From assembly GCA_037974665.1 (NCBI GenBank), contig CM075775.1, positions 43,551,652 through 43,615,651 on the forward strand: a stretch of DNA of 64,000 bases, in the 5' to 3' direction. Below the pieces are notes generated by a model. It had not been told where the DNA came from. It ran no database searches and saw only the letters and a list, made by a program, of their open reading frames with translations. This stretch comes from Ehretia macrophylla. Its lineage: Eukaryota; Streptophyta; Magnoliopsida; Boraginales; Ehretiaceae. The position numbers were made by a program, and so were the translations under genes. Below are positions 1-13,417 of the stretch, piece by piece. The first letter of the stretch is position 1; each line of letters begins with the position of its first letter.

Positions 1-11
1 CCCAAAGGCAC

Positions 12-85
12 GGGTCACTCTAACTTTTAAAGCTAGAATGCCCGCCCCAAGCACAGTGCATCCCTTGTGCAACTCGAAATGCTCT
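12..85 (+). repeat. Diverged dispersed repeat R3, copy 1
   Basis: About 74 bp that align by eye with 4203-4279, sharing the cores GGGTCACTCT, AAGCTAGAATGCCC and ATCCC. Similarity is roughly 75-80 percent, so the duplication is old. Function unknown. Confidence 0.6.
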
Positions 86-1319
86 ATTGATTGATTGACA
101 TTCAATCTTGCCACTTTATACTCATATCCGACAGTTAAGGAGAAGGGTACCCCGACCTAAGATATCCTTCTAAGGAGGCCACACCAGACATTACTCTGAG
201 AAACAGTTCCCCTAGACCTATGGTCAAATTACCATGGTTTTCAACTTTAGCCAAGCGGTTACCTCAATCCGATTTCAACATTCTATAGGGAAGCCGGGAA
301 TTTGGGCTAAGCAGTTGAAGATTCAGGAATTCATAGTCGAATATGGATTGGAAAGCTATCCGCTTGTGGGCCTCTGTCATATCCTCTTTTCTCATTAGCA
401 TTTAGGTAGCTGAAGGATGAAAATAATATCGTGACTTTAGTTTGATCAAACATGGTCTTGGTCCGGGCATAAGAAAGGATGGGAACGAGACCGAAACTCC
501 AGTTCAGTATCTCAGGGGTCTTGGTTGGTCAAGTAGTCCTCCTTCTGACTGAGATGTTGGTCCGGCATTCAAAAAAGGTTGCAGTCAACTTAGTCCCGTG
601 GATTCTGACACAGGTCCGAGTTTGGGGTTCAGTCGAGAGGTTTCCCTATCCCTATCAGTCGAGCCGAGCTACCACTCTTCTTTGGCCATCACATAGGTCT
701 GATAACAGTCAGGATAATACAACTAGAAAGGAGTCATCATCTTATGTTGTCACACTTTGTCAATTCGAACCAAACAATCATGGAGGGAGCCAATCAATAA
801 AATCCAAACTAAACTACGGATGGAGAATAATGTGATAAAGAGTCTTGCGATGACACAGCGTTTTGTTGGGCATGGACAGAAAGAAAGCTACCATAAGTCC
901 TTCAAGCGTCTAATTGGCCAAGAAAGTCAAGAGTTGGGTCAAAAAGAGCGTCCTTATCTTTGAAGAAAGGGAGCATTACTTCTTCAGTCATCGACTTAAA
1001 GTTCACTATAGCCCGTAGCCTCAATGTATTGACCTTCTTTGTTAGAAAGTATCTCAATTGTATGGGTATTTGTGTCTATGAATTCCTTTAGTTTTTCTAA
1101 TCTTAAATACCCTCCTACTTGAGCCCTTTAAAAGTGAAGTTTTTCTATAGATAAGCTTGTTGTAATACAAGGAACTATTGTAGCTCCCCGACCGAAGGGC
1201 TAGGGGAGCAGGTTGATCAATGTAGCACTGAGCGAGGGCTACCTCTCTGCTTCCTCTCACCTCCCCCTACCGGCATGGACTCTTTTTAACAACTAAAAAC
1301 AACAGTGTAATATGTCCCT

Positions 1320-1397
1320 TTAAGGATTCCTTAGCCTACTGAAAGGAGTAAAGGGACCTTTTGACAAGGGGCCCAAACGTTACTAAGGGACATTAAA
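1320..1397 (+). repeat. Diverged dispersed repeat R2, copy 1
   Basis: Aligns by eye with 4400-4478. Both begin TTAAGGATTCCTTA and end near GGACATTAA, with substitutions and small length changes between. Possibly part of an old retroelement or mitochondrial repeat; not identified. Confidence 0.55.
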
Positions 1398-1555
1398 GGA
1401 AGGAACTATCCTCCCCTCGGAGCTTCCAACTCCCAGGGGAGACCCTCCGTAGCTACGAGTATAAGCAGAAAAGTACTTCATTTCCTCGCCTTCGGCTTAG
1501 AAAAAGGGAGACTGTATCTGTCAAGCCCAGTGACTGCTTTCTGGGGGAAGGCATG

Positions 1556-1712
1556 AACGAATCCCCTCTCTCATAGAGCTGCTGAGCATGAAGCTCCCCG
1601 TTGCCCAAAAAGCGGAGATGAACTGTAATCCGAGGGCAGCTCATATAGAGAGAGACCTGAGCTCACCTCTCCGAGGGAGGAGGAGCGTAGCGACGGAGGG
1701 GAAACGTTCCTT
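1556..1712 (+). repeat. Diverged dispersed repeat R1, copy 1
   Basis: About 157 bp matching 17632-17791 in the same orientation at roughly 85 percent by eye. Shared cores include GAGCTGCTGAGCATGAAGC, TCCCCGTTGCC and GGAGGAGCGTAGCGACGGAG. Short open frames on the minus strand in both copies share the peptides MSCPRI and FLGNGELHAQQL, which simply reflects the duplication. Confidence 0.75.
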
Positions 1713-1876
1713 GTTAGGATAGGGGGGTCATAGGGGGAAAAGGATTGATCCTTCCCCTCTGTCTCCTGCAATTCCTGCTAGGGAATTGAGTAAGGGAGGT
1801 ACCTTTTTTGTAGCTAAGTAGCTCTCGCTAAAGAGAAAATGTTAACGGGGAGCATACGCAACTAATAGAAAAAAAA

Positions 1877-1897
1877 CAACTACTAGACTAGTAGTTG
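1877..1897. other. Perfect 21-nt palindrome
   Basis: CAACTACTAG, a single A, then CTAGTAGTTG: ten perfect base pairs around a one-base centre, just after an A-rich run. It could form a cruciform or hairpin. No neighbouring gene explains it. Confidence 0.7.
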
Positions 1898-4202
1898 AGT
1901 GCCCCATTAATCCGGACCACTGTCACTCTCATTGGAAAAACGTAGTCCACGAAGTGGTCTCGATGAAAGAGCTTTACAAGCGGCATTGATGCAGTTATTG
2001 AACTGATTCACTGAGTTGTTCGCCTTTTGATCATACTTGGCAACTCATTCTCCTTTGGACCCTTGTCCTTCGTTCGCTCTGTCCAAGTAATGATTACTAA
2101 CATGTGTACTAGAGCGCCTGAGTCTTGGGGATAAGGAGTCCTATTCTTTGAGGTATTTACTATGATATCTATATATTGGGATGATGCAGCTCTCGATAGG
2201 CCGCTAAAAAGAAGAACTAAAGGAATGGAAAGAGGACTGTGCACCGAAGGGGACAATAGAGCATATGGTGAGCGGCTAAGGATAGAGCTGGTGATTGATT
2301 GCCTTAGGAAGTAGGTATGTCTTATGAGGGATCAGTATTTGATATAAATAGGAGGATGGTCATAGATCAGAGGGGAAAGCCATTAAGGCAGAACGAGACG
2401 ACCCTTTCTTATTCCAACAAAGGCTTCCTTTGCTTCCATAAGACACATGGTTCCGAGCACGAGTAACCAATTTCTCTGGCGAAAAAATCGTTGTAACCAC
2501 CACTTGAACAGATTAATCGCTTACTTGAGCTTCCCTGCCTATCCACCCTATTTAACACATCGCTTGCTTGAAGCCGGTTCTTCCTATGTGAAATATTATT
2601 CTTTCATTCCCCTCCCCTCCATCGTTCAAATCCATTCCTTTAGGTAATCTTTTTCACTCTTCTCCTTTCTACATGCGAAAGAATAAGGACCCTCTTTTCA
2701 TTGAAAATTAGATTGATCATTCCAACAAGAGACGTTAGAAGCATTTTTTCCCTGGTGATTTTTCTTTTTTGATTGCTTTGGAGAAAAGGAGGGAGAGTGG
2801 TGAGGCGGGCCCCATCCACCAGATTACTTTACAGACTGGAATGAATCCCAGGTACAGGAACTAGTTTAACAAAAAGGGGTCGAGAACTACATAGATCTGA
2901 TACCTTCTTCCCTTGGTCTAGGAGGTAGGTTATGTAGGAAGACAACTTTCCCCAGGTTGTTCTGATCCCAAATGGCCAAATAATCAATTAGTAGTATGCC
3001 GGAACTTTTTCTCTTAAGGCACAGAGCGAACTGTCGGACTAGCAGCTGCGTTGTTTCATAAGAAGTTCCCTTTTAAATAGATGGCAAGAATCTGTTTTTG
3101 GTGGTAGGGCAGTAGGAAGTAGCCTTTTCTTCAAGCAGGGCTTTCTCAATAGCCAGAAGCTCTTCCTTCCATTAGTCATCTGGGCTTGTAGTTGCGTTGC
3201 AAGCAATTCTCTCTGTCAGGTATACCCGATAGTGTCCCCCTTTTCGTTTCGCTTTTGGGCGAGGTCCTTATTTATTTTATGCAATTTATTCTATAACAAC
3301 AGGATGCTATTGCTTGCTAGCTACGAATCGCATTTCACGAAATGACTTTCCTTTCTTAGACTAAGTCTCTTACTCTTACTTGAGATCTTATCTTGTATTC
3401 TTTATAAGTTGTATTACGAGTTCTAGCAAGCCTTAAGCTAGTTAGAATTTATATTCTAAAATACATCAAAGTGAGTACAACAAGTCTTGAATCAGGTTTT
3501 TCCAAGGGTTAGAAGTTAGCTTTTCGTATGCTTTTTCTCCATCTCCAGAAAAAGCTCTTTTTGTGCTCTGTCCTTCACTCCAAGACGTGTATCATCCTTT
3601 CCTTTAGAGTTGTTATTAATATTAGGTTCACCCGGCGGAGGACAAAGAGAGTATAGTCAGTCAAATGTAGTTTTAGTCAATTCATCGATTTCTTACTATT
3701 TTGTTTTCAACAGTATTTGTTTCCATCCAACTGAATCCTATGCTAGCGATTTTGATGTCGTTCAACGCTCTATTGTAACTACCAAACGGTTGTATATCCA
3801 ATCCCCCATCTTCCTTGAAAACTAATTGAATGCGAAAAGAATCTCCTGTAAAAGGGTAGAATGGCAGGCAAACGAAGAATACACACTACTTAGGAACAAT
3901 AACAAGAAAAAGAAATAGTGCTCGGGAAGAGCGGACAGGTGACAGAGAGATGGATGTCTCAATTGAAGCTTATAGTTCCATGTGTCAGTCAAGCGAGAGG
4001 GCTAGATCAAGGTGGCAAAGTGGAAGGAAGCATAGGAGGAATTGAAAGCTAGTTCCTTATTAAAGCATTTCATTGATTACTACGCCCTTCCTCTTCTCTG
4101 GGTGCCCGATTATACCCTGGTATGGAGCCATGTTCTTCGAGTATAGCAACGGGACACCTCGTTCGATTCAACTGAACCAAGGACGGGCGAACACAAGCAG
4201 AC

Positions 4203-4279
4203 GGGTCACTCTTAGGTTTTGAAGCTAGAATGCCCATCCTAAGCATAGCGTATCCCGCGTACAACTCAAAATGCCCTCT
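4203..4279 (+). repeat. Diverged dispersed repeat R3, copy 2
   Basis: Partner of 12-85 in the same orientation. It lies about 120 bp before copy 2 of R2. Confidence 0.6.
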
Positions 4280-4399
4280 CACATGTGAACAACTAGAGCC
4301 GTCTCCCTATTCCATGGTCAAGCGTAGTATCTTCTCAGATAGTACTCCCACGAATAGTCTCTTGTCATATATGATATTATGATATCACACAAATGTGGC

Positions 4400-4478
4400 A
4401 TTAAGGATTCCTTAAGCAATTGAAAGTAGTGAAGTGACCCATTGGTATGGGGCACGAATGGTAGTAAGGACATTAATG
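4400..4478 (+). repeat. Diverged dispersed repeat R2, copy 2
   Basis: Partner of 1320-1397 in the same orientation. Confidence 0.55.
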
Positions 4479-7262
4479 GCTATTCCTCTAAGCCCCGCAG
4501 GGCATACTTAAAACAGGGTAAAAAGTTTACATTATGTTATCGATTTTCGTTGGGAGTGAAGGACCGGCCTCATAGCACTCTCCCCGGATACTTCCAAGGG
4601 ATGAACATACCCATCTGCCTTTCTGACCTACCTGCATACTTGGTAAGATTGGATGTTAAAATGGACTAAGGCTTCATCTACTTATTATTCATATTTCTCT
4701 CCATCCGTCTTATTTCACTCACTGATTTCTGACGGTTGCTTATCATATTAAGGTACTTATGATCCTGTAGGTTAGGATTCTAGAAAAAGAGTGGGCCTTT
4801 TCTATGTCAATTTTGCATAGAACTCCCGGTTCCCCGCTTCTAATTCTTGAGTCAATGCACTCATTCGCTTTAGGTTTTTATTCCATGATTTGCCTTCTTT
4901 GAACAAAGGTGCTCTGATGGGGGCAGTTTGGAAGGTGTATCTCAAGCACTTGGGAACAAAGCTTTGGGGATAAGGCGCTGACTCCTGAAATCCACATCAA
5001 CTACAACCAAGATTCATTATTCATCTGAAAGACAGAAACCCCGGTTAGCAAAAAGTCAAAGGGGTCAGGAAGTTAGTCTTATAAAAAAAATAGGGAAATG
5101 GGGGTCATCATTGAGCATCTTTTGATGAAGCATAGACCCTTTCACCTTTAACAACCAGCCGAGCCTTTCTTTATTGAACTTTTTGATCATACCGCTCAGA
5201 AAGCCAAAAGTAAGAAAGAAGAAAACTGAGAATGAATGGGAAGTTTCTAGTTATGATGCCTTCAAAGCGCGCCGGCGGTCAATTCCTCATTCATAGATCT
5301 TTGGGCCGGAGAGACAACAATTTGGTGATTATAATGAGGAGTGCAATTATGCAACATGGCCACTGCTAATGATCAGTAAGGAGAAAAAGGAAACTGCGAC
5401 ACTAGAAAGAGAACTCCTTTCTTCAACATCGTCCCTAGAGCAAGAAAAGAAGGATCTCTATCTGAGGAAGTCTTTCAATGAATTAAAACGAACGAACTTA
5501 TTGAAAGGGGAGACCCCTTAGGAAACCTCTGAGGGAAGAGAATTGTGGCAGCTAAAGCTAGGCCCTCTAGGTGGCCGTTCTGATTAGGATGTACTAGATG
5601 GACATTGGTCTGAGAACGACTAATGCCTTCGGCTCACTTGTGGTGCTTTCATTTTGGATTGCGTTGGGCATTCTTATTGGACTACTGGACTCACGTGCAG
5701 TCCAACAATACAATCTATTCCATTGGCGCGCATTAGCTATTCAATACTTTACTGACTTGGGATTTCATTTCACGACAGAGGGAATTGTGCATTAACGCAT
5801 TGACTCACGGCAGGGACTATTCAAACAGAAAAGCCTGGACCCATAAGGGATAGTATACAAAAGTATACATCGGTGTAAACGTCAACATCAAAAACAGTCT
5901 ATTGATGAGTTAGGACATGATCTCAGATATTTTCTGGCTTATTGATCCAATTCTCTCATCGATTCGGTATCACCTTCTCAGTCATCAAGAAGCTCCGCTG
6001 CTCGAGTTAGACTTTGAGGAGCAACCCCTTCTAAATCAGATAAGGGAATGGAAAGAAGCCAGCTCAGATTCATAATCTCAATTGTCTATCGGCCGCTTTT
6101 TGGCAATTCAAGAGAGGCAGACGCTTCATTCACATTTGGATTCGTATGACGCTTCGGATCTCGAGGGACATGAATGGAGGTTGAACGGGTCCCGAGTCAA
6201 CTACGTGTGCTACTACTGCCTCCCTAGCAGTCATCTCTGCCTCCTCCATTCCATTTCTTGTGAAATAGGGGAAAGATCAAGTGAACCATGGAAAAAGCGT
6301 TTTGAAAATTCCTTTCTCTCGCTAGGTTCAATCAAATCAATGAATCTTCGGCAGGCAGGGTTTTTGCCCAAACAACTTTAGAAATGCAGCTTCGCCCTTA
6401 CAAGTAGATAACAAGTTATATAAAGATAAAGATAACTTACTGATTATCTATCTCTGAATTTGATGTTCTATATAGATTCAAGTTATTATATCTCTATTCA
6501 AGTAGTTCTTTTTTATTGTTTGTTAGTTATTATTAACTATTAGAAATCTATTAACTTGTTTTGGAGCACGCTATTGTGCTATTGGTCTCTCTAGTTCACG
6601 ACTTCCGGAAGATGGGTCCCCACAATAAAAGAATCAACTCATCCAAGACATGAGGAGATTGGCAAAGAAATCGAAGAAGCCAGAAAGACTTGTTAAGCAA
6701 TCAATTTATCCCCCTTACATGCATGCTTCATTTACTTCTTTATTCGCGTTAGCGATAAAGGGTCTAAACACTCAAGGCCTAGCCGATCAACTGTTCGATG
6801 CTATCCTCACCTATTTTATCTACTCGATCCTGCTTGATATGCTTGCCGCGGAGAAAGACTCTTTCTAAAGACTAAATAAATAGTAAAAGAATTCCATTTT
6901 CCAGTCGGGCAGAATGAAAAAGAAAATATTGATTGAGATCAATTGAAGGAAAACCTGATCATGAACTTTGCCAGTCGAATGGGCTGAACCTGACTCATCA
7001 AGCAAACAAAAAAGTAGCCTTCATTAGTCATAATGGGTTGGGCCCTTGTATCCGCATATGAAGCGTCACGTAGCATCTTTAGTTCGTGAGTTCTAGAGCT
7101 GTTATGCTTTTGCGTATCAACAGGGCAAGGCTGACTAATTGGCTCAATCTTTATCGTAATCGTATAAAGAGGAACTGGCCTCGCATCAGATATTGATTGC
7201 ACTGATCGGCGCAACATCACATCTGGAACGACCGATCTATGAATCTAGAGCTTTCTGCGCTG

Positions 7263-7334
7263 ATCAGGGTGGCCAATGAAGTTGACGTATCCCAGGAAGC
7301 TCTTGACTTCAGTTTGCGTCTTTGGCTTTGGCAT
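7263..7334 (-). mobile_element. Short Ty3/gypsy reverse-transcriptase scrap (fossil)
   Basis: On the minus strand a short frame reads MPKPKTQTEVKSFLGYVNFI. This resembles the segment after the RT palm in Ty3/gypsy elements, where xMPxPKTxxEVRxFLGxxNYI is usual, particularly in Athila/Tat-like lineages. The match is about 25 residues and stops abruptly, so it is a fragment of a broken old element. The solo LTR that follows inserted just upstream of it on the minus strand. Confidence 0.45.
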
Positions 7335-7358
7335 CTCACCCGGAATGCTACCAGAATT

Positions 7359-7363
7359 GAAAG
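7359..7363 (+). repeat. Target-site duplication of solo LTR D, left copy (GAAAG)
   Basis: GAAAG here and again at 11050-11054 directly after the LTR's terminal TTACA. Confidence 0.6.
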
Positions 7364-10300
7364 TATGATGCCCAAGATCACTACCATATACTTATTAACT
7401 ATTGCATCCACTATTTACGCATTTCACTGTGCATTGCTTGTTACTTTCTGTGATTACTATTCATCACATTTTTCAACCACTTATTTTCTTTGAATTAGCA
7501 TTTTTTCTAAATCATATTAATTATTTTAAGAATGAGAAAAATGTGCGTTCGGACTAAATGCATTAGGAGCATTCATTTAGAAAATGTTCTAGTGGTTCGT
7601 ATGAATAGTATTACGAAAGAATATTAACTTTTTGTAAAGATTTTTAATTGGGCCTTTAAGGGTTTCCTAGTTATATTTGGGCTTGTCTACCATCCAAAAT
7701 ATATTACTTAGGCCTAATTAACCAAGCCCAACCCATTAACCATTTAACTTACATTATATATAACAAATCAAGGCCAAACCAAAGGAAAAAAAAAAAAGAG
7801 AGAAGCAAAAATCAGGAAAGAGGGCAGGGAGAAAAATGTGAGAGAGAAAAAAAAAAAAAAAAGCTAGGGCATGGCTATTTGGTGCATTCTTGAGCAAGTT
7901 TTAGGTGAATTGAAGAGTTTTCTTGCACATTTCCTCCATTTTTGACTTCTTGGAGGTAAGGGTTTCATCCTAAGTGCTATTTTATTTGATTTCTTGCTTT
8001 GTAGTATAAATGGTATTCTGTAGTTGTTGAGTATTTGAGTCAAATATGCATGTAATGTGAGTATATTAGTGTATAGAGTAGACTTTTAAACTTGTTGTGG
8101 ATATGTAGCTAAAGCTTGTATGTAGTTTGATCTCTTTGCTTAAGAGTTGATTTAATGTTCAATGTTTGTAGATTATGTGCTTGTATAAGTGCCTAAGTGA
8201 AGATTTTGTGTTAGTTGTGAAGTTAATAACATGCTAAACTAGTTGAATAAGCAAGAAGTTAAATTAATTGAACATTAGTGCAAAAGTACAAATTGACCAG
8301 CTTTCTGTCCGTGACTTTTAGAGCCTTTTTGGCATAGCAAACGTGATTAGAATTGAACAAAATTTATATGACAGCTAGATTAGACAGTTTAGAACAAATG
8401 TTGATTTCTAGAGCTAAGGCAAATTCTAACGTTTTGACCCTTCGATTTAGCCATTTCCGAAATGTGTCTGGGAAATCGCTGTGCAGGGACAGTTAGGTGT
8501 AGTTGTACGATAAAGGTCATAACTTGTGGAATTTAGATCGGAATTGAGTTTTGCTTGAGGCTAAAGTAATATACACTCGAAGAGCTACGTTTATACATAA
8601 AAATCAGTCGTTTTGGAGGTCCATAGCATAGATAACATAATTGATTAAGTTAAGCCCCTGTTAGAGAAATTAGAAAACATTTTAGTGATATTTTAGGGTT
8701 TTTGAGCAAAGTTGATTCTATAATTGATTCGATGCTATCTAGTAGGTGCCTTAGATGTTAATAAAGATAGTTTAATAGCCACATGATGTTGAATTGCTCA
8801 AAAATTGGCTAACACATGAAATAGGACACTTTTAGAAAAGGGGTTTGGGTGTAATGCGAATCCGGGTTAATTTTGTCATCACATTTAGTGTTTTTAGGCT
8901 ATATAGGTGCTAGATATGCTTTTCTAAACCTCGGTTGAGTTCCGGTTAGGGTACTTGTAGTGTAAATGCATAAAGAGATAAATTCGGACTTTTCGGGTAA
9001 TTGTACTTTAAAGTGAGATTTCAAGGGCTTAAGTGGTGCCATAAAGTGTCATTAGAGATTTGGTATAGTTAGATTTGAGGTTCGTTATCTTGTGTGAAGT
9101 TTAGAGCTTATTTTGTAAGCATTTAGAAGGAGATTTGTTAGATTTCTTGTGAATTACTTGAATTAGTTGCATTAGTAGTTATTATATTGTTATGTTTGCT
9201 CTAATTGATCATGATAGAGTTATATGTTATATAAGTGTGAAGTTTATGACCTAAATACCAAGCATTTGAAAAGTGTCTAAATGAAGCTTATGTGAATTAG
9301 TTAAGTTTATTGCATAAGTAGCTATTTGAATTGTTATACTTGTTGTAATTGCTATATTTGTCTATTGGTTGAGTTATAAAATGTAAAATGGGAAAAATGA
9401 GTATCATAACTTGAATTATCTTGTAATTAGCTAGAGTTGAGTTTAGACAAATTGTTAGCTTGTTGAAAATGTAAGTTGAAATGGGAGGTGATTGGCTGCC
9501 ATTTAGCTAATTAAATGGAATTAGGGCCTTGTGCATGCTAATGCTAAAAAGCAAAGAATGCTTCTTGTCATATCCTCTAAGTTAGTTAAGATAATGCATG
9601 TCTAGAGATTTTAGAGTTTGATATTGTGACATGAACTTGTAGAACTAGCTAGTTAATTGCATGATTAGCATTCTTAGCTCATGTTATTTGTGTATGGTCA
9701 ATCGGATGAATGTAGAATGATTTTATTGCATAACTGACTAATTAGAATTGAAGGGAGTTGATGCCATGGGAGAAGGTTCAAATGGGAGTTTGGCTAAGTT
9801 TTGTATGTTTGGCTTCCTAAAGGTGAGGCACCTGCATCCTTATGTGCATTATAGTTTATTTTCTTTCTAAAATAGTATATTATTTAGTATAATTGCGTAA
9901 TTGATATATGCTTATTGTTGCTAAATTGTAACTTGGTGCGAGAACAATTTACTTTTGTCCTTAAATGTGTTTCCTGATTATATTGTCATTGTTATCAATC
10001 TTGCATTGCATCGTGGTTGCGCAACCTCATTGTCGCGGCGGATGCGATGGCCTCGCTGGGCGGCATCAGGCTTGCCAGTGTTGGTTGCCTTAGCTCCGTT
10101 TGCTATTCCCTCACTCGCCTGGTCCGGAGATTGCCAGGGGGTGTTGGGTCGTAGGATCGGGTACATTCGGAGTACCCATTGGTGTAAGGGATGCCGGCAT
10201 ATCGAGATGGAGATCATGGTTCGTGGATCGGGGATCGACGATTTGGAGTGATAAGGGTTATCGATTGTATCCTTTTAAAATATGGTATTAGAATTGTTAT

Positions 10301-11049
10301 TCATTGTTTATTTATTGTATTAAATGTGTTAAGTTGCTGCATTGCACGAACCTTGGTATACTGTTCCCCTTTCCCCTCCCTCACTGAGTGTACCAGTTGT
10401 ATACTCACCCTCATCTCTAACACCTTTCAGGTTCAGCACCTTCACAAGGTGATACAGGGAAGGGTCGAGAGTTACTGTGTTTGGTTGTGTTGACTTTCAT
10501 TATTAGTACCTACGAATCCATGTGAATTAGTGAAGTGATTTGAATTGTAATTTGATTGGAACTATAAAAACTTGACTTGTAATTGTATTGGATCTTGTTT
10601 GTATTTGGTTCGTAGGTGGCATGTAATAGTTTAAAGGACTATGTTATAGTTTAATTGCCGTGCATGCTAGCTTGGGTTAATGGAGTTAGTAGGCTGGATT
10701 AATAAACAAGACAATTGAAGAGATAAAGTTAGAATGGTATGATAAGTGGCTTTATAACATAGTATTTCAACATTTGAGGCCTAAGCATGCTTGTGTACCT
10801 ATTTTGTTGAATCTAAAGCTTGGATGGCCTTGAGACGAGGCATAGCTTAGTGGTTGAAGTTGAAGTATATGAAAATGTTGGATTATGGTTTTGTAGTTGT
10901 ATTCTATTATTCGTAAGTTTTTGATTGGTCCTATTAACAGGGGAGACTCCGTCCGTTTCTCCCTAAATTTCATGTCCGGGGTTTGGAATTGGGTTGGGAA
11001 TAGCGTGATAAATAGGAATCCCGGTCTCGTGATGGATCAGGGCGTTACA
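7364..11049 (+). mobile_element. Solo LTR D, Ty3/gypsy-type, plus orientation
   Basis: The right boundary is clear: the sequence ends CAGGGCGTTACA, like the ends of the other LTRs here, followed by GAAAG. The left boundary is placed where GAAAG precedes TATGATGCCC, which resembles the TGTGATAACCC and TGTAATACCC starts of the related LTRs. No primer-binding site, gag or pol follows, so it is a solo LTR of about 3.7 kb, probably left by LTR-LTR recombination. It has a donor-like GAG/GTAAGG site with GT at 7956, a CTCACTGAG block at 10380 and an acceptor-like CTAACACCTTTCAG ending at 10430. A hairpin at 10114-10141 corresponds to the one in the other LTRs. Old and diverged. Confidence 0.65.
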
Positions 11050-11054
11050 GAAAG

Positions 11055-13417
11055 GGCACATGAATTCCTCGGATGGGGGTTCATTCCCTGCAAGGACTAT
11101 TACACATTTTTGGAAGAAGGAATGAGAAGGCGGATCGTCTTTACCGCTTCCGTTTAATTAGTCAAAAATGACCTATAGTCTTTGTGGTGTCGGTGGTCAA
11201 GAATGTCTTACCTCTCTCCTCAGACTTCTTTTATCTCAAAAAAGACTATTGCCCCGCCAAGCTTCCCGTGATGTGAGGGATGGGTGTCTCCCAACATGGA
11301 AGTAACTTCTGTATGGTAGATTGAAAAGGAGTCTGCAACCCACTCAATCTTGAAGAGCACCACCTTCTTAAGGGTAGGGTTGGAATGGTGGAAGAAGGAA
11401 AATGAGAACGGATTCAAAGTGAAAAAGCTAGGTAGGCTCTTAATTTGTTGACGGTTATCCAGATTTCCTTCCTTGAGACCACCGCCGGTAAGATCAGTCT
11501 TCAGTCTATGGTGGGTTGGCAGTCATTGGTGTCATCGTATTCGGTAAAGCGTCATTCGGCACTTTCTTTTGTGACTGGTCCACTTTAAGTTAAAGGCTCT
11601 CTCTTTTCTCCTTCCTTGACCTTTAGTCACATTACTATGCAGTATGGGTGGATGCAGTCGGGTACGAACGATGGGGCGTCGTGTTCCAGAAGTCTCATGT
11701 TCGGAACGTGGGAGAGCTCGGCTTGGGGCCTAAGAAATGAATATAAGCTTTGATTAACCAACACGTAGCATGAGCTGGAAGGATGGATAGCGACAATATA
11801 CTACGAGTGGCGCTTTCCTAATCGAGATTCCCGTGGGCCGGCAGGCTTATGTACCTGATATTCATCTTAATCCGTTTGCTTTCTATCTACTGCTCCTCCT
11901 GTTGCCTTTGATTGTGCCGGAAAGGGTGCCTCTTGCTTGTAGCGAGCGGGCTTGCTTTCCTCGGTTACGGGGAGTATAGAAGCCCATGGAGCGGGACAGA
12001 GGTCAGAGCCTATTCAAATATAAAGATTCCTGCCTCCTGCTCCAGCTGCTAAAAAGAGTGATAAACGGAAAGAAAGCGTTCAAAAGCGAGGAAAGAAGAG
12101 GATCTCCATTGAGTTACCAGAGAAGAGGATATAGTTACAAAGATCATAGGAGACCGGAGGTCGAATAGATGGAAGACGGAAGAGAACAAAGAGCAACAGA
12201 CTTCGCTTCGATCCCTACTGCTTGGAGTTCAATCCCTCAACAACGGGAAGTTTCGCCTCCCTGCGGGTATAGGATTAGGATTAGATCGTACACCCGCAAA
12301 CAAGACTGCCATGGGTGGCTACCAACTTTCCTTTCTTTATCGAGGAAGCTCACCGGACATCTATTCCTCTTCCTCTGCCTCAACAGGATCTGTGGTTCCC
12401 TCTGCCTGTTTTGGTCCTTAAGTGGAATTTAGGCACACAATATTCATTGCCTGGTTACACCTCTGATTCTTCTGATTCTGAGTTAGTGCCGATCCTTATC
12501 TAAAATCCCCAAAAACCCAATTGTAAGGCTGGAACCTCTCCCTATCGGTCGAGCATCTTCACTAACCCTTTCTTACCGAAACTGACATCCCTAGTCTAAG
12601 GAAGATGGATAAAATCAGTTTTTTTGATAGAGGGAGACCTACAAAACGACACATTGACTTAAACTCTTCTAGCCCAGAACTCCTAACTAACCCTTAGGCG
12701 AGCGAAGGGACTTCCCATACGGGACCGGGGAGGCACAAGTAGGAGTAAGAAGAATCAGCTGCACATTCATCTTCCTCTAGAAATGTCAATTTCTTTTTCA
12801 TTGACATCTAAGATGAGAAGGAATTAGCATATTCAACTTCCTCAACAGTTAAATTCTACCACTGTCACTCACTCCTCTTTTTAGCTTAAAGAGAGAGGGC
12901 TTTCAAATTTTAAGAGAGAGAGGACATGCTCTATAGTAGAATTTGGAAGGGAAGGAACTGATTGACTGATGGCAAGGCACTGATTGCATTAGTATCATAG
13001 TCATGTATGTATTACAAGATTACGCCGATCAGAGAATGCCGGGTTCTTTTACTATGACTTTCTTCATCTTCTCTACTGGCTCATGGGAAGTTTCTTATTA
13101 GTGAACCCTCGAGAACTATCTAAGGTCTATTATTTAGCCTTAGCAGTGTATAAGCTTTTTTTTCCTATCCGTTCCGTGGCATGAACGAGAAGCATCCTCT
13201 GATCAGATCTCAGTCTATCTATTTACTTCATATGGCCTTCTCTATAGTCGAAGACTCGTCAGTGTGAGGCCTGTCATGTCAAATCAAGTACTAGTAAGAA
13301 TAGAAGGGGTGGCTGTGTGACTTTCTTACTTCGGGTGATAGGGAAATAAGAGAGGTTTGGGGGAGATACACGAAGGACCAGATCGTTGAAATCGTAACTT
13401 TAAAGAAGAAGAAGAAA
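11055..13417. other. Mitochondrial-type host DNA, no intact gene seen
   Basis: Short frames only: 11986-12168 (60 codons) and 12169-12432 (87 codons), both plus, neither recognised. Position 12541 begins a 20-nt string found again at 63670 in the last host block. The segment directly before the Rep-like fossil (12.6-13.4 kb) shows no recognisable HUH endonuclease motif to me. Confidence 0.4.

Larger units (their letters stand above)
1..7358. other. Anonymous mitochondrial-type host DNA, no intact gene seen
   Basis: No complete gene is recognisable. The texture is that of angiosperm mitochondrial intergenic DNA: moderate GC, many short open frames on both strands, none longer than about 120 codons. 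The longest frames (479-835 plus, 118 codons; 6082-6381 plus, 99 codons; 6939-7220 minus, 93 codons) match nothing I recognise. The block holds copies of three diverged dispersed repeats, a perfect 21-nt palindrome and a short Ty3/gypsy-like scrap at its right end. The mitochondrial label rests mainly on the nad5 exon further along the same kind of sequence, so for this block it is an inference. Confidence 0.45.

Noticed and set aside
4773-4815. Minus-strand CKIDIEKAHSF, resembling the LINE block at 44.7 kb
   Set aside because: Only about 11 residues match and no other LINE motif is near. It may be a tiny scrap or chance.
5598-5795. 65-codon hydrophobic frame that could be a membrane peptide
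   Set aside because: No family match and no context; short hydrophobic frames are frequent in this DNA.
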